Source: Bacteroidales bacterium
GTDB taxonomy: Bacteria; Bacteroidota; Bacteroidia; Bacteroidales; UBA4417
DNA length: 64,000 bases
Direction: 5' to 3'
NCBI GenBank assembly: GCA_016707785.1
Contig: JADJGZ010000001.1
Span: forward strand, 1-64,000
Shown: positions 28,882 to 38,183 of the stretch, piece after piece
Layout: each line of letters starts with the position of its first letter
How positions within the stretch are numbered: position 1 is the first letter of the stretch
Notes under the pieces: generated by a model
What the model saw: the letters and a program-made list of their open reading frames with translations, nothing else
Told to the model about the DNA's origin: nothing
The model's database searches: none
Made by a program: the position numbers and the translations under genes

Positions 28882-31317
28882 TCATGGATGACGCTTTTTT
28901 TTCAATTGCTGATAATCCAGGTAATAAAGTACCTTGAACGAAACAGTATTGCTTTGCGGGGAGTTAAAAGTATTACGGATATTGGTGAAAAAGTCGGGTA
29001 CAGGAATATTACTGTCAGGAGGGTTAATTGCATTCTTCCATACAATATTCAAACTGCTGCCAGGGGCAAATACCCATGAAAACACCATATCCACAGTGAA
29101 AACATTGAAATTGAAATCATGCTTTCCTGAATAGGAGGGGGCTTCGACTGTGTTGCCTTCTGTATTTAAAGTATAGAAAGATTTATAGACTCCTTTCGAC
29201 CAATAGTGACGAGTATTAAGGTTGATCGATAAATTATTTCTGAAGAGGTATTTTCCGGATAAGGCGTTGATAATAGTTGTAATATCTCTTTTACCAAAAA
29301 TAATACTATCTATTCCTTGATTGGAAAAATGATGCGCATACCCAACCTGGTTAGCTGTGTAGTCAGAGGTAAAACTATAATTAAAAACAAAATGATTATT
29401 GATTCTGAAGATAGGGTGAATACTGACTGCTCGCTGGAAAGTGTGGTTAATGGCTGTATTTGAGACTTCTAAAGTACCATCCAGGGCAAAGGGCTTTCTA
29501 TAATCGCTTGAAAACCCAATATTACCACTTAAGGAAGTCGGTTTACGGTAAAATCTGCCACTAACCCTGGGCTCATAATAATCATAGGTGGAAAGGAATT
29601 CATAGGAAGCATTTACCCAAATAGTCAGGTATTTCATTGTTGAACCATATGATTTCAAATCTATTGATGCCTTTTGTACCTTAGATGTAGTGAAATTGTT
29701 TTCATTCTGAAGGACCAGAGAGTTGTGCAAATCTCTCAGGCGCCACCAGGGTTGGTAAATATTGTAGGAAATACTGGCATAGTTCATATGGTAATTATTA
29801 TACCAGTTCACCCCCATGTCATTAGCATTATAGGTGTCATTCATCATTCCTTTTATGATGGAAAAGAGGAAGTTTCCGTTATATTTTCCGAGCCCGGTAT
29901 AGAATTTATATCCTACCTCATTCTTGTTTTCTCCTGTTTCGGAAGGGGTGAAAATTTGACTGACCCCTCCGTTGATATTGAGAGAATAAGTATTTGATTT
30001 ATCATTAAGCTTAATACCGGCAGCGGTTACATTAGCATCCCTGTAATTTTTTGCCCTTACCAGGTTGGTGTTGCTAATAAATATTTCTGAGTTGTTTTTC
30101 AGTGCTTGTGCAAGTACAATCATATTGTAATTGCTTGCCGGGTCGGTAAGGATTTTCCTTTGTTGTTCCCCGGTATCCTCAACAATGGCATAGGTATTTG
30201 CTGTAACTGCATTGAGTAAACCAATCGCCAGTCCGGAACTGGTTCGGCCGGAAAGTTTAGTGGCATTAATTAACCGCTGTTGCACCGGGTTTTTGATGAT
30301 TCTTTCTCCATCCATTAATTGACTGGAATCATGAAGAAAATTCAAAGGTGTTTTACCAATTCTCCGGGAATAGAATATATCCCCTTTTTCAAACAAGTCA
30401 ACCGCTTCATTAAAGAATGGCCGCTGCTCATCATAAATTGTTTCAAAAGCTGTAAGGTTCTTGATTTTATTGTCCGATTGGACCTGGCTGAAGTCGGGCA
30501 ATAAAGTCATATCAACGGTGAAACTTTCATTGAGTCCAAATTTTAGGTCCATTCCTCCACCAAAAGAAGTTGAAATATCTTTTCCCGGATCATTGGGATA
30601 ATGTTCGGCAGCCATTGCAAAATAGGGAGTAAGGGATAAACGGACCGGTGGCTCAATATCTGAAATGTTTGTAAGTGTCCCCCAATGGACGAGTTTATTA
30701 TTGGCTCCCTGTTTTTCGAGTGACCATTGATCAAATTCCCTGTTTCTCCTGAAGGACCGGGTTATTTGTAAACCCCAATTCTGTAAGGATGTTTTAGGAA
30801 AACGGAGTGCGGAATATGGAATCTTCATTTCAGCTATCCAACCATCTTCTGCAACTTTCACCTCACTTAGCCAAACACCATCATAGGTATCATCCGTTAC
30901 CCTGGAATCAACCTGCACCCCTGCAACCGATAAACTAAAGGTGTAGGCATCAAGTTGATTGTCATAGGTATCAAACTGGATTTCAAAATAATCAGCATTC
31001 ATATTTTCATCATCTCTATTGCCTAATTGCATAGGGATACTATCAGGATATAGATCCGTCATTTTTGCGCCAATATAGATGGCATAATCATCATACAAAA
31101 TCCTGACTTCAGTCGGGTGACTGGGTTTTGTCCCATAAAGTGGAAGAAATTGTGTAAAATCTATGATAGGGTCAGCATTTGCCCATGAAGCATCATTGAG
31201 AACACCATCAATCCTGGGTGGGACTTCACATCTGGCAGCATTCGACTTTTTTCTGTCAACCTGCGCATTTACTGAAAATACTATAAATGTGAAAAAGAAA
31301 ATAAAAAAAACCTTCAT
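28882..31317 (-). CDS. CBM9-like/DUF5916 outer-membrane protein
   Basis: 811 residues with signal peptide MKVFFIFFFTFIVFSVNA. Residues about 25-230 resemble the carbohydrate-binding family 9-like domain (PPRIDGVLNDASWANA, VRILYDDYAIYIGAKM, ADYFEIQFDTYDN, WIAEMKIPYSALRF). The rest matches the DUF5916 barrel type, including ERPFFNEAVDLF and FYSRRIGKTP, with many amphipathic strands and a C-terminus FKVLYYLDYQQLKKKRHP. Such proteins are widespread in Bacteroidota and sit in the outer membrane; their ligand and activity are unknown. A role in surface glycan binding is inferred from the CBM9 resemblance only. Lies 83 nt upstream of the LolD-type gene on the same strand. Confidence 0.82.
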   Translation of the reverse strand: MKVFFIFFFTFIVFSVNAQVDRKKSNAARCEVPPRIDGVLNDASWANADPIIDFTQFLPLYGTKPSHPTEVRILYDDYAIYIGAKMTDLYPDSIPMQLGNRDDENMNADYFEIQFDTYDNQLDAYTFSLSVAGVQVDSRVTDDTYDGVWLSEVKVAEDGWIAEMKIPYSALRFPKTSLQNWGLQITRSFRRNREFDQWSLEKQGANNKLVHWGTLTNISDIEPPVRLSLTPYFAMAAEHYPNDPGKDISTSFGGGMDLKFGLNESFTVDMTLLPDFSQVQSDNKIKNLTAFETIYDEQRPFFNEAVDLFEKGDIFYSRRIGKTPLNFLHDSSQLMDGERIIKNPVQQRLINATKLSGRTSSGLAIGLLNAVTANTYAIVEDTGEQQRKILTDPASNYNMIVLAQALKNNSEIFISNTNLVRAKNYRDANVTAAGIKLNDKSNTYSLNINGGVSQIFTPSETGENKNEVGYKFYTGLGKYNGNFLFSIIKGMMNDTYNANDMGVNWYNNYHMNYASISYNIYQPWWRLRDLHNSLVLQNENNFTTSKVQKASIDLKSYGSTMKYLTIWVNASYEFLSTYDYYEPRVSGRFYRKPTSLSGNIGFSSDYRKPFALDGTLEVSNTAINHTFQRAVSIHPIFRINNHFVFNYSFTSDYTANQVGYAHHFSNQGIDSIIFGKRDITTIINALSGKYLFRNNLSINLNTRHYWSKGVYKSFYTLNTEGNTVEAPSYSGKHDFNFNVFTVDMVFSWVFAPGSSLNIVWKNAINPPDSNIPVPDFFTNIRNTFNSPQSNTVSFKVLYYLDYQQLKKKRHP

Positions 31318-31462
31318 AATACTACTGTTATCGTCAAACTACCTCTTTGAATTGCCTTTAAGGTGTGTAAATATATTTAGGAATTGATATATGCCTGTTC
31401 AGAAAACCATTATTTTTGAAAATCTAAAATTACTACTTTTTCGGAAATCAAAACCAATTATC

Positions 31463-32653
31463 ATGAATCTTCACGAATATCAGGCAAAACAAATTCTATC
31501 CAGCTTTGGTGTACCAGTTCCAAATGGTATCATGGCTGAAACAGTTGAACAGGCACTGGAGGCAGCCAAAATCATCCAGGAGCAATCAGGGTCGCAATTC
31601 TGTGTTGTAAAAGCACAGATACATGCCGGTGGCCGTGGAAAGGGCGGTGGGGTAAAGCTGGCTAAATCTTTGGATGAAGTCCGTGAAAAAGCCTCCCAGA
31701 TTCTGGGGATGATGTTGGTTACTCCTCAAACCAGTAAAGAAGGAAAGTTAGTACGAAAAGTGCTGATACAACAAGATGTGTATTATCCGGGAGCCTCTGA
31801 AACCCGTGAATTTTATATTAGTCTGCTCCTTAACAGGGCGGAAGGTAAAGTTATGATAATGTACTCTCCTGAAGGTGGAATGGATATTGAAGAAGTAGCA
31901 GAAACCAAACCTGAAAAGATTTTTCTGGAAATCATTGACCGTAAAGTTGGCCTTCAGCAATTTCAATGCAGGAATATAGCCTTTACACTTGGATTAAGCG
32001 GTGAAGCTTTTAAAAATATGGTAAAATTCGTCAAAGGCCTTTATGATACCTATATGGGCGCTGACCTCGCAATGCTTGAAATAAACCCGGTCCTCAAAAC
32101 CAGCGATGATAAAATACTGGCTGTCGATTGCAAAATGCGGCTTGATCAGAATGCACTTTACAGACATGCAGATTATGTTGCAATGCGCGACATCTATGAA
32201 GAAGATTTTGCTGAAGTGGAAGCCGGACAGTATAACCTCAATTATGTGAAATTGAATGGCAATGTAGGTTGTATGGTGAATGGAGCCGGACTGGCCATGG
32301 CTACAATGGATATCATCAAGCAGAGTGGGGGAGAACCTGCTAATTTCCTTGATGTAGGAGGTACTGCCAATGCCGAACGCGTCGAAAAAGCCTTCAGGAT
32401 TATTTTAAAAGACCATAGCGTGAAAGCCATATTGGTGAATATTTTTGGTGGTATCGTCCGCTGCGACCGCGTAGCACAGGGTATCGTTGATGCCTATAAA
32501 AACATTGGAGATATTCATGTTCCCATTATCGTCAGATTGCAAGGAACCAATGCACTGGAAGCGAAGGAACTTATCAGTCAATCCGGATTAGCAGTGTATT
32601 CGGCTGTTTCCCTTCAGGAAGCTGCTGACCTTGTGAATAAAGTGCTTAATTAA
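31463..32653 (+). CDS. sucC: Succinyl-CoA ligase (ADP/GDP-forming) beta subunit
   Basis: The start at MNLHEYQAKQILSSFGVPVP (31463) gives 396 residues, the normal SucC length; the upstream frame extension lacks family similarity. The ATP-grasp domain is seen with VVKAQIHAGGRGKGGGVKLA, LEINPVLK and CKMRLDQNA. The C-terminal ligase domain has GCMVNGAGLAMATMDI, NFLDVGGTANAERV and NIFGGIVRCDRVA. With SucD it interconverts succinyl-CoA and succinate with substrate-level phosphorylation. sucD is not next to it: a strong terminator follows and the next gene is susC. It is therefore monocistronic here, with sucD presumably elsewhere. Confidence 0.96.
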   Translation: MNLHEYQAKQILSSFGVPVPNGIMAETVEQALEAAKIIQEQSGSQFCVVKAQIHAGGRGKGGGVKLAKSLDEVREKASQILGMMLVTPQTSKEGKLVRKVLIQQDVYYPGASETREFYISLLLNRAEGKVMIMYSPEGGMDIEEVAETKPEKIFLEIIDRKVGLQQFQCRNIAFTLGLSGEAFKNMVKFVKGLYDTYMGADLAMLEINPVLKTSDDKILAVDCKMRLDQNALYRHADYVAMRDIYEEDFAEVEAGQYNLNYVKLNGNVGCMVNGAGLAMATMDIIKQSGGEPANFLDVGGTANAERVEKAFRIILKDHSVKAILVNIFGGIVRCDRVAQGIVDAYKNIGDIHVPIIVRLQGTNALEAKELISQSGLAVYSAVSLQEAADLVNKVLN

Positions 32654-32704
32654 AATTTATCAACCAGAATTTCAACGAGTTAGATATTCTGTTTACTTCA
32701 CTCT

Positions 32705-32739
32705 ATCCCCGGAAGAAATTGCCTTCCGGGGATTTTTTT
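32705..32739 (+). terminator. Rho-independent terminator after sucC
   Basis: ATCCCCGGAAG, loop AAATTG, CCTTCCGGGGAT, then seven Ts. Stem of about 11 bp. Confidence 0.9.
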
Positions 32740-32856
32740 ATAACCAGTAAGAGACATGGAGATTGCCTGAAAATGCTATTTCCCGAAGAATCCAGAAATA
32801 ATTTACTCAATTTCTGGATTCTATTTCCCAAGGAAGCCTTGGTGGATTTGGTTTCC

Positions 32857-32888
32857 CGGGGGGGGCTGGGGTTGGGGGGGGGGGTGGG
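32857..32888 (+). other. G-run tract (possible G-quadruplex)
   Basis: Consecutive runs of about 8, 3-4, 11 and 3 Gs broken by CT, TT and T, in an otherwise AT-rich intergenic region. It fits a G4-forming pattern on the plus strand. Run lengths may be misjudged by the assembly. Confidence 0.55.
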
Positions 32889-33147
32889 ACTTGAATTCTA
32901 TTTAAAATTAAACAGTCTTTTTCGAAATTTAATCAACCTCTAAGAGTATTTCTATTTTCTTTTTCATCCTAATCATAAAAATGTAATTTTACATTATTCA
33001 CTCCTTGAATGCAATACTGCAATGGTCCGGGGTTAATAAAATCTAAAGATAGAAAGCTTTTCAAAAGTTAATGAACCATCATTAATCATAACCTGCTTAA
33101 CATTCAGGTCCGGAATAAAGTAAGAGTCAAATATTAAAAACTTACTA

Positions 33148-36100
33148 ATGAGACGAGTTATACTGCTCTTTTTCGTTTTTCTTTTTCAGATGTCATTTTC
33201 CCAGGCACAGATGCTCAATATTAGTGGCACAGTGATATCATCAGACGATGGCACTACCATACCTGGTGTGTCTGTTCTGATAAAAGGTACTACCAGGGGA
33301 ACTACAACGGATATTTCAGGAAAATTTAAACTGGCAGGGGTCGATCCTTCTGCTACTCTGATTATCAGTTGCCTGGGTTTTGACAGGTTGGAAGTGATTG
33401 TGCAAGGTAAAACAGAGTTTGCAATTCAATTAAAGTCATCAGTTACCCGCCTTGATGAATTTGTTGTAACTGCTCTCGGAGTAAAACGACAGAAGCGGGA
33501 AATCGGGTATTCAACTGAAAAAATAGAAACCGATGATATTACCAGGGCCAGTTCTCCCAATGTCATCAATGCAATAGTAGGTCGTGCTGCCGGGGTATTG
33601 GTATCGCAGAATGATGGGGTAGAAGGGGGGTCCACCCGCATCACTATTCGCGGAAATAATAACCTGAATGGGAATAATCAGCCTTTAATAGTGGTAGATA
33701 ATGTCCCGATGGAAAATACACCCGGCCTTGAAAATGTGGGTCGTGGAGTAGATTGGGGCAATGGAATTTCTGACCTGAATGCACTGGACATTGCTGAATA
33801 TACTATTCTTAAGGGAGGTCCTGCTTCAGCTCTTTATGGAGCCAGGGGAGCCAATGGAGTGATCCTGATAACTACAAAAAGAGGGAAGAAACAAAAGGGC
33901 TTAGGGATTGAATATAATGTCGAACATAAAATCTCGCATCCATACAGGTATCGGGATGTACAGAATAAATATGGTCATGGCGGGCCTATCTCTTTCCTTG
34001 AACCCGCATTTCCATTGGATGATGAAGGTAACCCCGGCTACCCCGGGATTTATGGCACCGATAAACTGATTATCAACCAGGAAGGTACAACCTCTACAAC
34101 TGCCGAGGAATTTGGTTATTATGGTTCTGCTGTTTCCTGGGGGCCGGAAATGAATGGTCAACTTATAAAATGGTGGGATGGCGAAATGAGAAACTACTCC
34201 CCGCAACCTGATAATTATAAAATGCCTTTCCAGGATGGCTTCACACAAACTCACAATATCGCTGCCAACGGGGGCAATGAGAAAGGATCTCTGCGCATAT
34301 CCCTGACACGGCAGGATCATAAACCCATTATCAAAAACAGCAATTTCGACAGGACAACAGTCACAGTTGGAACGACTCTGAAAGTTTCAGAAAAACTAAC
34401 TGCGGATGCCACACTGACTTATGTTAAGTTTAACAGATTGAACAGCCCTGTGCTTGGTGAAGATGGAAATTCTTTCAGCAAAGGGTTCCTTTATTCCTGG
34501 CCAAGAAGTTACCAGGGAATCGATATGAATAATTATGAGTTGGAGGATGGATCAAGAAATTCACTGGAAGGATATCCATTCTTATATGTTGATCACTATA
34601 TCTGGTGGAATTATTTTAATAATAATACCATCCTTAACAGGGATAAATATTCCGGAGCCCTCTCCCTGAACTATGATATCACTCCTTGGATGAACCTGGT
34701 TGGAAGAGCCGGAAGAGATTACACCATAGAGAATATTGTAGCTAAAAGTAAACCTGTTGATGTGCTGGGATTGATGAACGGAGCCTATTCCAGTAGCTTG
34801 TCAAGGAACTATAGCGACAATTTTGAAGTAGTACTTAGTGCAAGGAAAGAAGAAATCTTCAATTCGAAGTTGAATGTAGTTCTCACAGCAGGGGCCAACC
34901 GCTGGGATAACAATTATTACAGTATCTATGGGCGATCAGGAAACTGGTACTATCCAAATATGTACACCTTCTTTAATTATACTGCATCGACCTACCTGGT
35001 GGATGATGATGGAAACATCATGATTGATGAACTGGGAAATAGCGTATCTGATATTGTTGCAATAGAAGGACTCAGCAGAATCAGAAATAATTCAGTCTAT
35101 GCCTTCCTGAACTTTGATTATAATCATTATCTCTTTCTCGATCTGACAGGACGCAATGACTGGTCGTCAACGCTTCCACTTAACAATAATTCATATTTCT
35201 ATCCTTCTGTTTCCCTAAGCTTTGTGGCATCTGAAGCCTTTAAACTGCAGGATCACCTGCCCTGGTTTAACTTCCTGAAACTCAGGGGAGGTATTGCCCA
35301 AACAGCCTCTGGTACAGATCCATATCAGACTGCTTTCTATTACACTACCCGATTCTTCAGCGGACAACAAGCCTCATTTTTCCCGAACCTGATACCACCC
35401 TATGCCCTTAAACCTCAAAGGGTAAATTCCTATGAAGCAGGCGTGAATATGGGCTTTTTTGAAAACAGGATTGATGTAGATTTTACCTATTATTATAAAT
35501 ACTCATTTGACCAGATTCTTGACCTTCCGCTTCCATCAACATCAGGTGCACAGGGAATAAGAATTAATGAAGGGATCCTTTCTAACAGGGGAGTTGAATT
35601 TATTCTGAATACAGTCCCTGTTCATACCAGGCATCTGATTGTGAGAGCTGGATTGAATTTTTCCAGGAACCGGAATAAAATCATCAGCCTGGGGAATTAT
35701 TCAGATGTATATGAACTGGCTGATATTTGGGGATTGAATGGCCCGGCCATGACTTTGCAGGAAGGTGACGATTATGGAACCATTACCGGCTACGATTATG
35801 TCTACAACGAAAATGGGGAACGTATTCTGAACGACGAAGGAACCAAATACCTCATAACTGATACCCGGGTGCCTATTGGAAATGCTTCTCCTGATTTTAC
35901 GGGAGGAGCCCATGCTGAAATTAGCTTTCATGGTTTTAAACTATTTGCATTGATTGATACCAAATGGGGAGGCGATATTTATTGCGGCTCCTATGTCATT
36001 TCACTTCAATCGGGTCAGAGTCCCTCAACACTGCTGGAACGCGATGGAGGAGGCTTGCCTTATACTGATCCTGAAGGAAATGTCAGGAATGTAGGTGTGA

Positions 36101-36468
36101 TCCTCGATGGGGTTTATGCGGATGGCAGAAAAAATGATAAAGTGGTTCATTATTATTATAAATACCTGCCCAATGCAGGAGGTTGGGGAAAAATCATTTC
36201 TACACCCGGTATTCTTGAAAATTCCTGGGTGAAAATGCGGGAAATATCTCTTGCTTATGAGCTGCCTGCCAACTTCCTGGAGAAAACCAAGGTCTTCCAG
36301 AAACTCAGTCTTAATATAACTGGAAGGGATTTATTCTACATCTATACTACACTTCCCGATCATCTGAATCCTGAAGGAATTATGGGGTCAGGGAATGCCC
36401 AGGGTTTTGAATGGGCCTCCTACCCGGGCGTTCAGTCAGTAACATTCGGATTAAAAGCCAGTTTCTAG
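33148..36468 (+). CDS. susC: SusC/RagA-type TonB-dependent outer-membrane transporter
   Basis: 1,106 residues with signal peptide MRRVILLFFVFLFQMSFSQAQ. A carboxypeptidase-like regulatory domain follows (ISGTVISSDDGTTIPGVSVL to about residue 95), then a TonB-box/plug region (DEFVVTALGVKRQKREIGYS, VINAIVGRAAGVLVS, TRITIRGNNNLNG, PLIVVDNVPM) and a long barrel ending VTFGLKASF with terminal Phe. It imports oligosaccharides, peptides or glycan fragments, powered by TonB-ExbBD. The SusD partner follows 45 nt downstream and a PNGase F-like secreted enzyme comes after, suggesting a glycoprotein-glycan substrate. Symbol by family only. Confidence 0.95.
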   Translation: MRRVILLFFVFLFQMSFSQAQMLNISGTVISSDDGTTIPGVSVLIKGTTRGTTTDISGKFKLAGVDPSATLIISCLGFDRLEVIVQGKTEFAIQLKSSVTRLDEFVVTALGVKRQKREIGYSTEKIETDDITRASSPNVINAIVGRAAGVLVSQNDGVEGGSTRITIRGNNNLNGNNQPLIVVDNVPMENTPGLENVGRGVDWGNGISDLNALDIAEYTILKGGPASALYGARGANGVILITTKRGKKQKGLGIEYNVEHKISHPYRYRDVQNKYGHGGPISFLEPAFPLDDEGNPGYPGIYGTDKLIINQEGTTSTTAEEFGYYGSAVSWGPEMNGQLIKWWDGEMRNYSPQPDNYKMPFQDGFTQTHNIAANGGNEKGSLRISLTRQDHKPIIKNSNFDRTTVTVGTTLKVSEKLTADATLTYVKFNRLNSPVLGEDGNSFSKGFLYSWPRSYQGIDMNNYELEDGSRNSLEGYPFLYVDHYIWWNYFNNNTILNRDKYSGALSLNYDITPWMNLVGRAGRDYTIENIVAKSKPVDVLGLMNGAYSSSLSRNYSDNFEVVLSARKEEIFNSKLNVVLTAGANRWDNNYYSIYGRSGNWYYPNMYTFFNYTASTYLVDDDGNIMIDELGNSVSDIVAIEGLSRIRNNSVYAFLNFDYNHYLFLDLTGRNDWSSTLPLNNNSYFYPSVSLSFVASEAFKLQDHLPWFNFLKLRGGIAQTASGTDPYQTAFYYTTRFFSGQQASFFPNLIPPYALKPQRVNSYEAGVNMGFFENRIDVDFTYYYKYSFDQILDLPLPSTSGAQGIRINEGILSNRGVEFILNTVPVHTRHLIVRAGLNFSRNRNKIISLGNYSDVYELADIWGLNGPAMTLQEGDDYGTITGYDYVYNENGERILNDEGTKYLITDTRVPIGNASPDFTGGAHAEISFHGFKLFALIDTKWGGDIYCGSYVISLQSGQSPSTLLERDGGGLPYTDPEGNVRNVGVILDGVYADGRKNDKVVHYYYKYLPNAGGWGKIISTPGILENSWVKMREISLAYELPANFLEKTKVFQKLSLNITGRDLFYIYTTLPDHLNPEGIMGSGNAQGFEWASYPGVQSVTFGLKASF

Positions 36469-36513
36469 TTTACTTTATTATCAACCCCTACCATAGCAGA
36501 AAAAATCTGAACA

Positions 36514-38135
36514 ATGAAAAAAGCAAGGTTTTACTTCTTTTTCCTGATAATAATCAACCTTTTAGTTTCCTGTTCCCGGGATTTTGAAGATATCAATACC
36601 AATCCTCATGGCTTTACCACGGCTTCTGATGGATCAATTTTCAATGGTATTATTGAATCATTGGTACTTTCAGGCAATGAACAATTCTATATCAATAATG
36701 AAATCCTCTACAAACAGTGTCAGCTCGCTGCTTTGACCCAGGATGCCTGGGGAAATTTTACCATTGGCACAGAGGAGATGTGGACCAATTATTACGCGGC
36801 CATGCCTTCATTCAGGGAGTTGGAAAAACGATTTGACGAAGCCACTCCATCTGCTTCCATGAATAATATGAAAGCGATGCTGATGATCACAATGGCATAC
36901 AAAACTTTTAAAATGACGGATGTTTTTGGAGACATGCCATTTAGTAAAGCGGGGTATGGATTTCAGGACCTTGACCTGGTTCATCCGGCATATGATACAC
37001 AAAGAGATATTTACCTGACTCTCCTCAATAACCTCAGAATAGCAGATTCTTTGATCAACGACACAACCATGTAGTGGAACCTTTCCTCAGTTTTAAGAAT
37101 TTTGATAAGCTCTTTGCTGGCGACATGCTGAAATGGAGAAAACTTGCCAATTCAATGCGATTACGTTATGCAATGAGGATGGTGAACCGTGAGCCCGAAC
37201 TGGCAGGGGATGTGATTGCTGATGTTATTTTGAACAATCGTCCGGTACTTATTGGTTATGATTTCACCAGCCCGTTGCTTGAATCAGCTTGTCTTTGGCC
37301 AATCGTCAGTGGTTTTAAAAATGAAAGCCTGAATTGGTCCTTCAGGGAACATAATGGATTGAGGTTAGGTTCCAATATATGGAAACAATGCTCTTCCACT
37401 GATTCACCAGATGGCAGCGGAATATTCGACCCCAGGCTCTATTATTTCTTTGAGCCTGATGGTAAAAATCTTTGGACACCTTTCCCTCAGCAGCCGGAAG
37501 CAACCACTCCATCCTCAGGAGGCATCCCTTATGCCACACTCAGGGATGATGGCGTTTATTTTTCATTCAAAGGAGAGAATTGTAACTATTCCCCCTTCAA
37601 CTATTTCCTGATTCGCGATGAGGATTTTATGCCGATAATTCTGATGACGGGTGCAGAAGTACATTTTCTAAAGGCAGAAGCTTATTTCAGGGGTATTGGT
37701 GTGCCAACCGACAAGGATATGGCTGATATCGAATATATGAATGGAATCAATGCTTCTATTGACTGGTGGGGTGCTACTATGTCGGGTTCAAAATTGCCTT
37801 TGTCGGGATTGAAATTCATTGATATGATTACTGTTCCGCAACAACTCAGTGCCGCTTCCGTCCTGAATCATTTTGGTTCCTGGAATGCAGCCAGTGAAGA
37901 AGAAAAGCTTACCTTTATTTATACCCAAAGCTGGCTGGATGCTTTCCGTCAACCCTGGGAAGCATATGCCCAAACCCGGCGTACAGGGATGACTCCACGG
38001 GAAGGGCCTGCTATCAACCATTTCCGTTTACCTTACCCTCCTTCAGAAAATATGTATAACGCTGAAAATTGTGAACAGGCTAAATCGCACCAGGGAGGAG
38101 ATTCCCCACAGGCTAAAATCTGGTGGGCGTTATAG
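36514..38135 (+). CDS. susD: SusD/RagB-type surface glycan-binding lipoprotein, frameshifted
   Basis: Lipoprotein signal with lipobox LLVSCS (Cys about residue 20), then DFEDINTNPHGFTTAS, characteristic of the SusD-like_2 family. The frame breaks near 37062-37066: the upstream part ends LINDTTM and the downstream frame continues as NHVVEPFLSF, then KLFAGDMLKWRKLANSMRLRYAMR, a hallmark of SusD proteins. Adding one base gives about 540 residues, the normal family length, so I treat it as one gene with a probable sequencing error. SusD caps the SusC barrel and binds the glycan at the cell surface. The third gene of the locus starts 49 nt downstream. Confidence 0.88.
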
Positions 38136-38183
38136 ATACGTGATAATAAATGCAATTATTCAAACCACTTAAATAACAATCCC

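Larger units (their letters stand above)
32654..33147. other. Intergenic region between sucC and susC
   Basis: Holds the sucC terminator, a G-rich tract (32857-32888) and an AT-rich susC leader. No gene is supported, and no consensus promoter is recognised for susC. Confidence 0.5.

Noticed and set aside
36514..38135. Two separate SusD-like genes
   Set aside because: The halves overlap by a base, each lacks the other half of the fold, and one added base joins them into a normal-length SusD.
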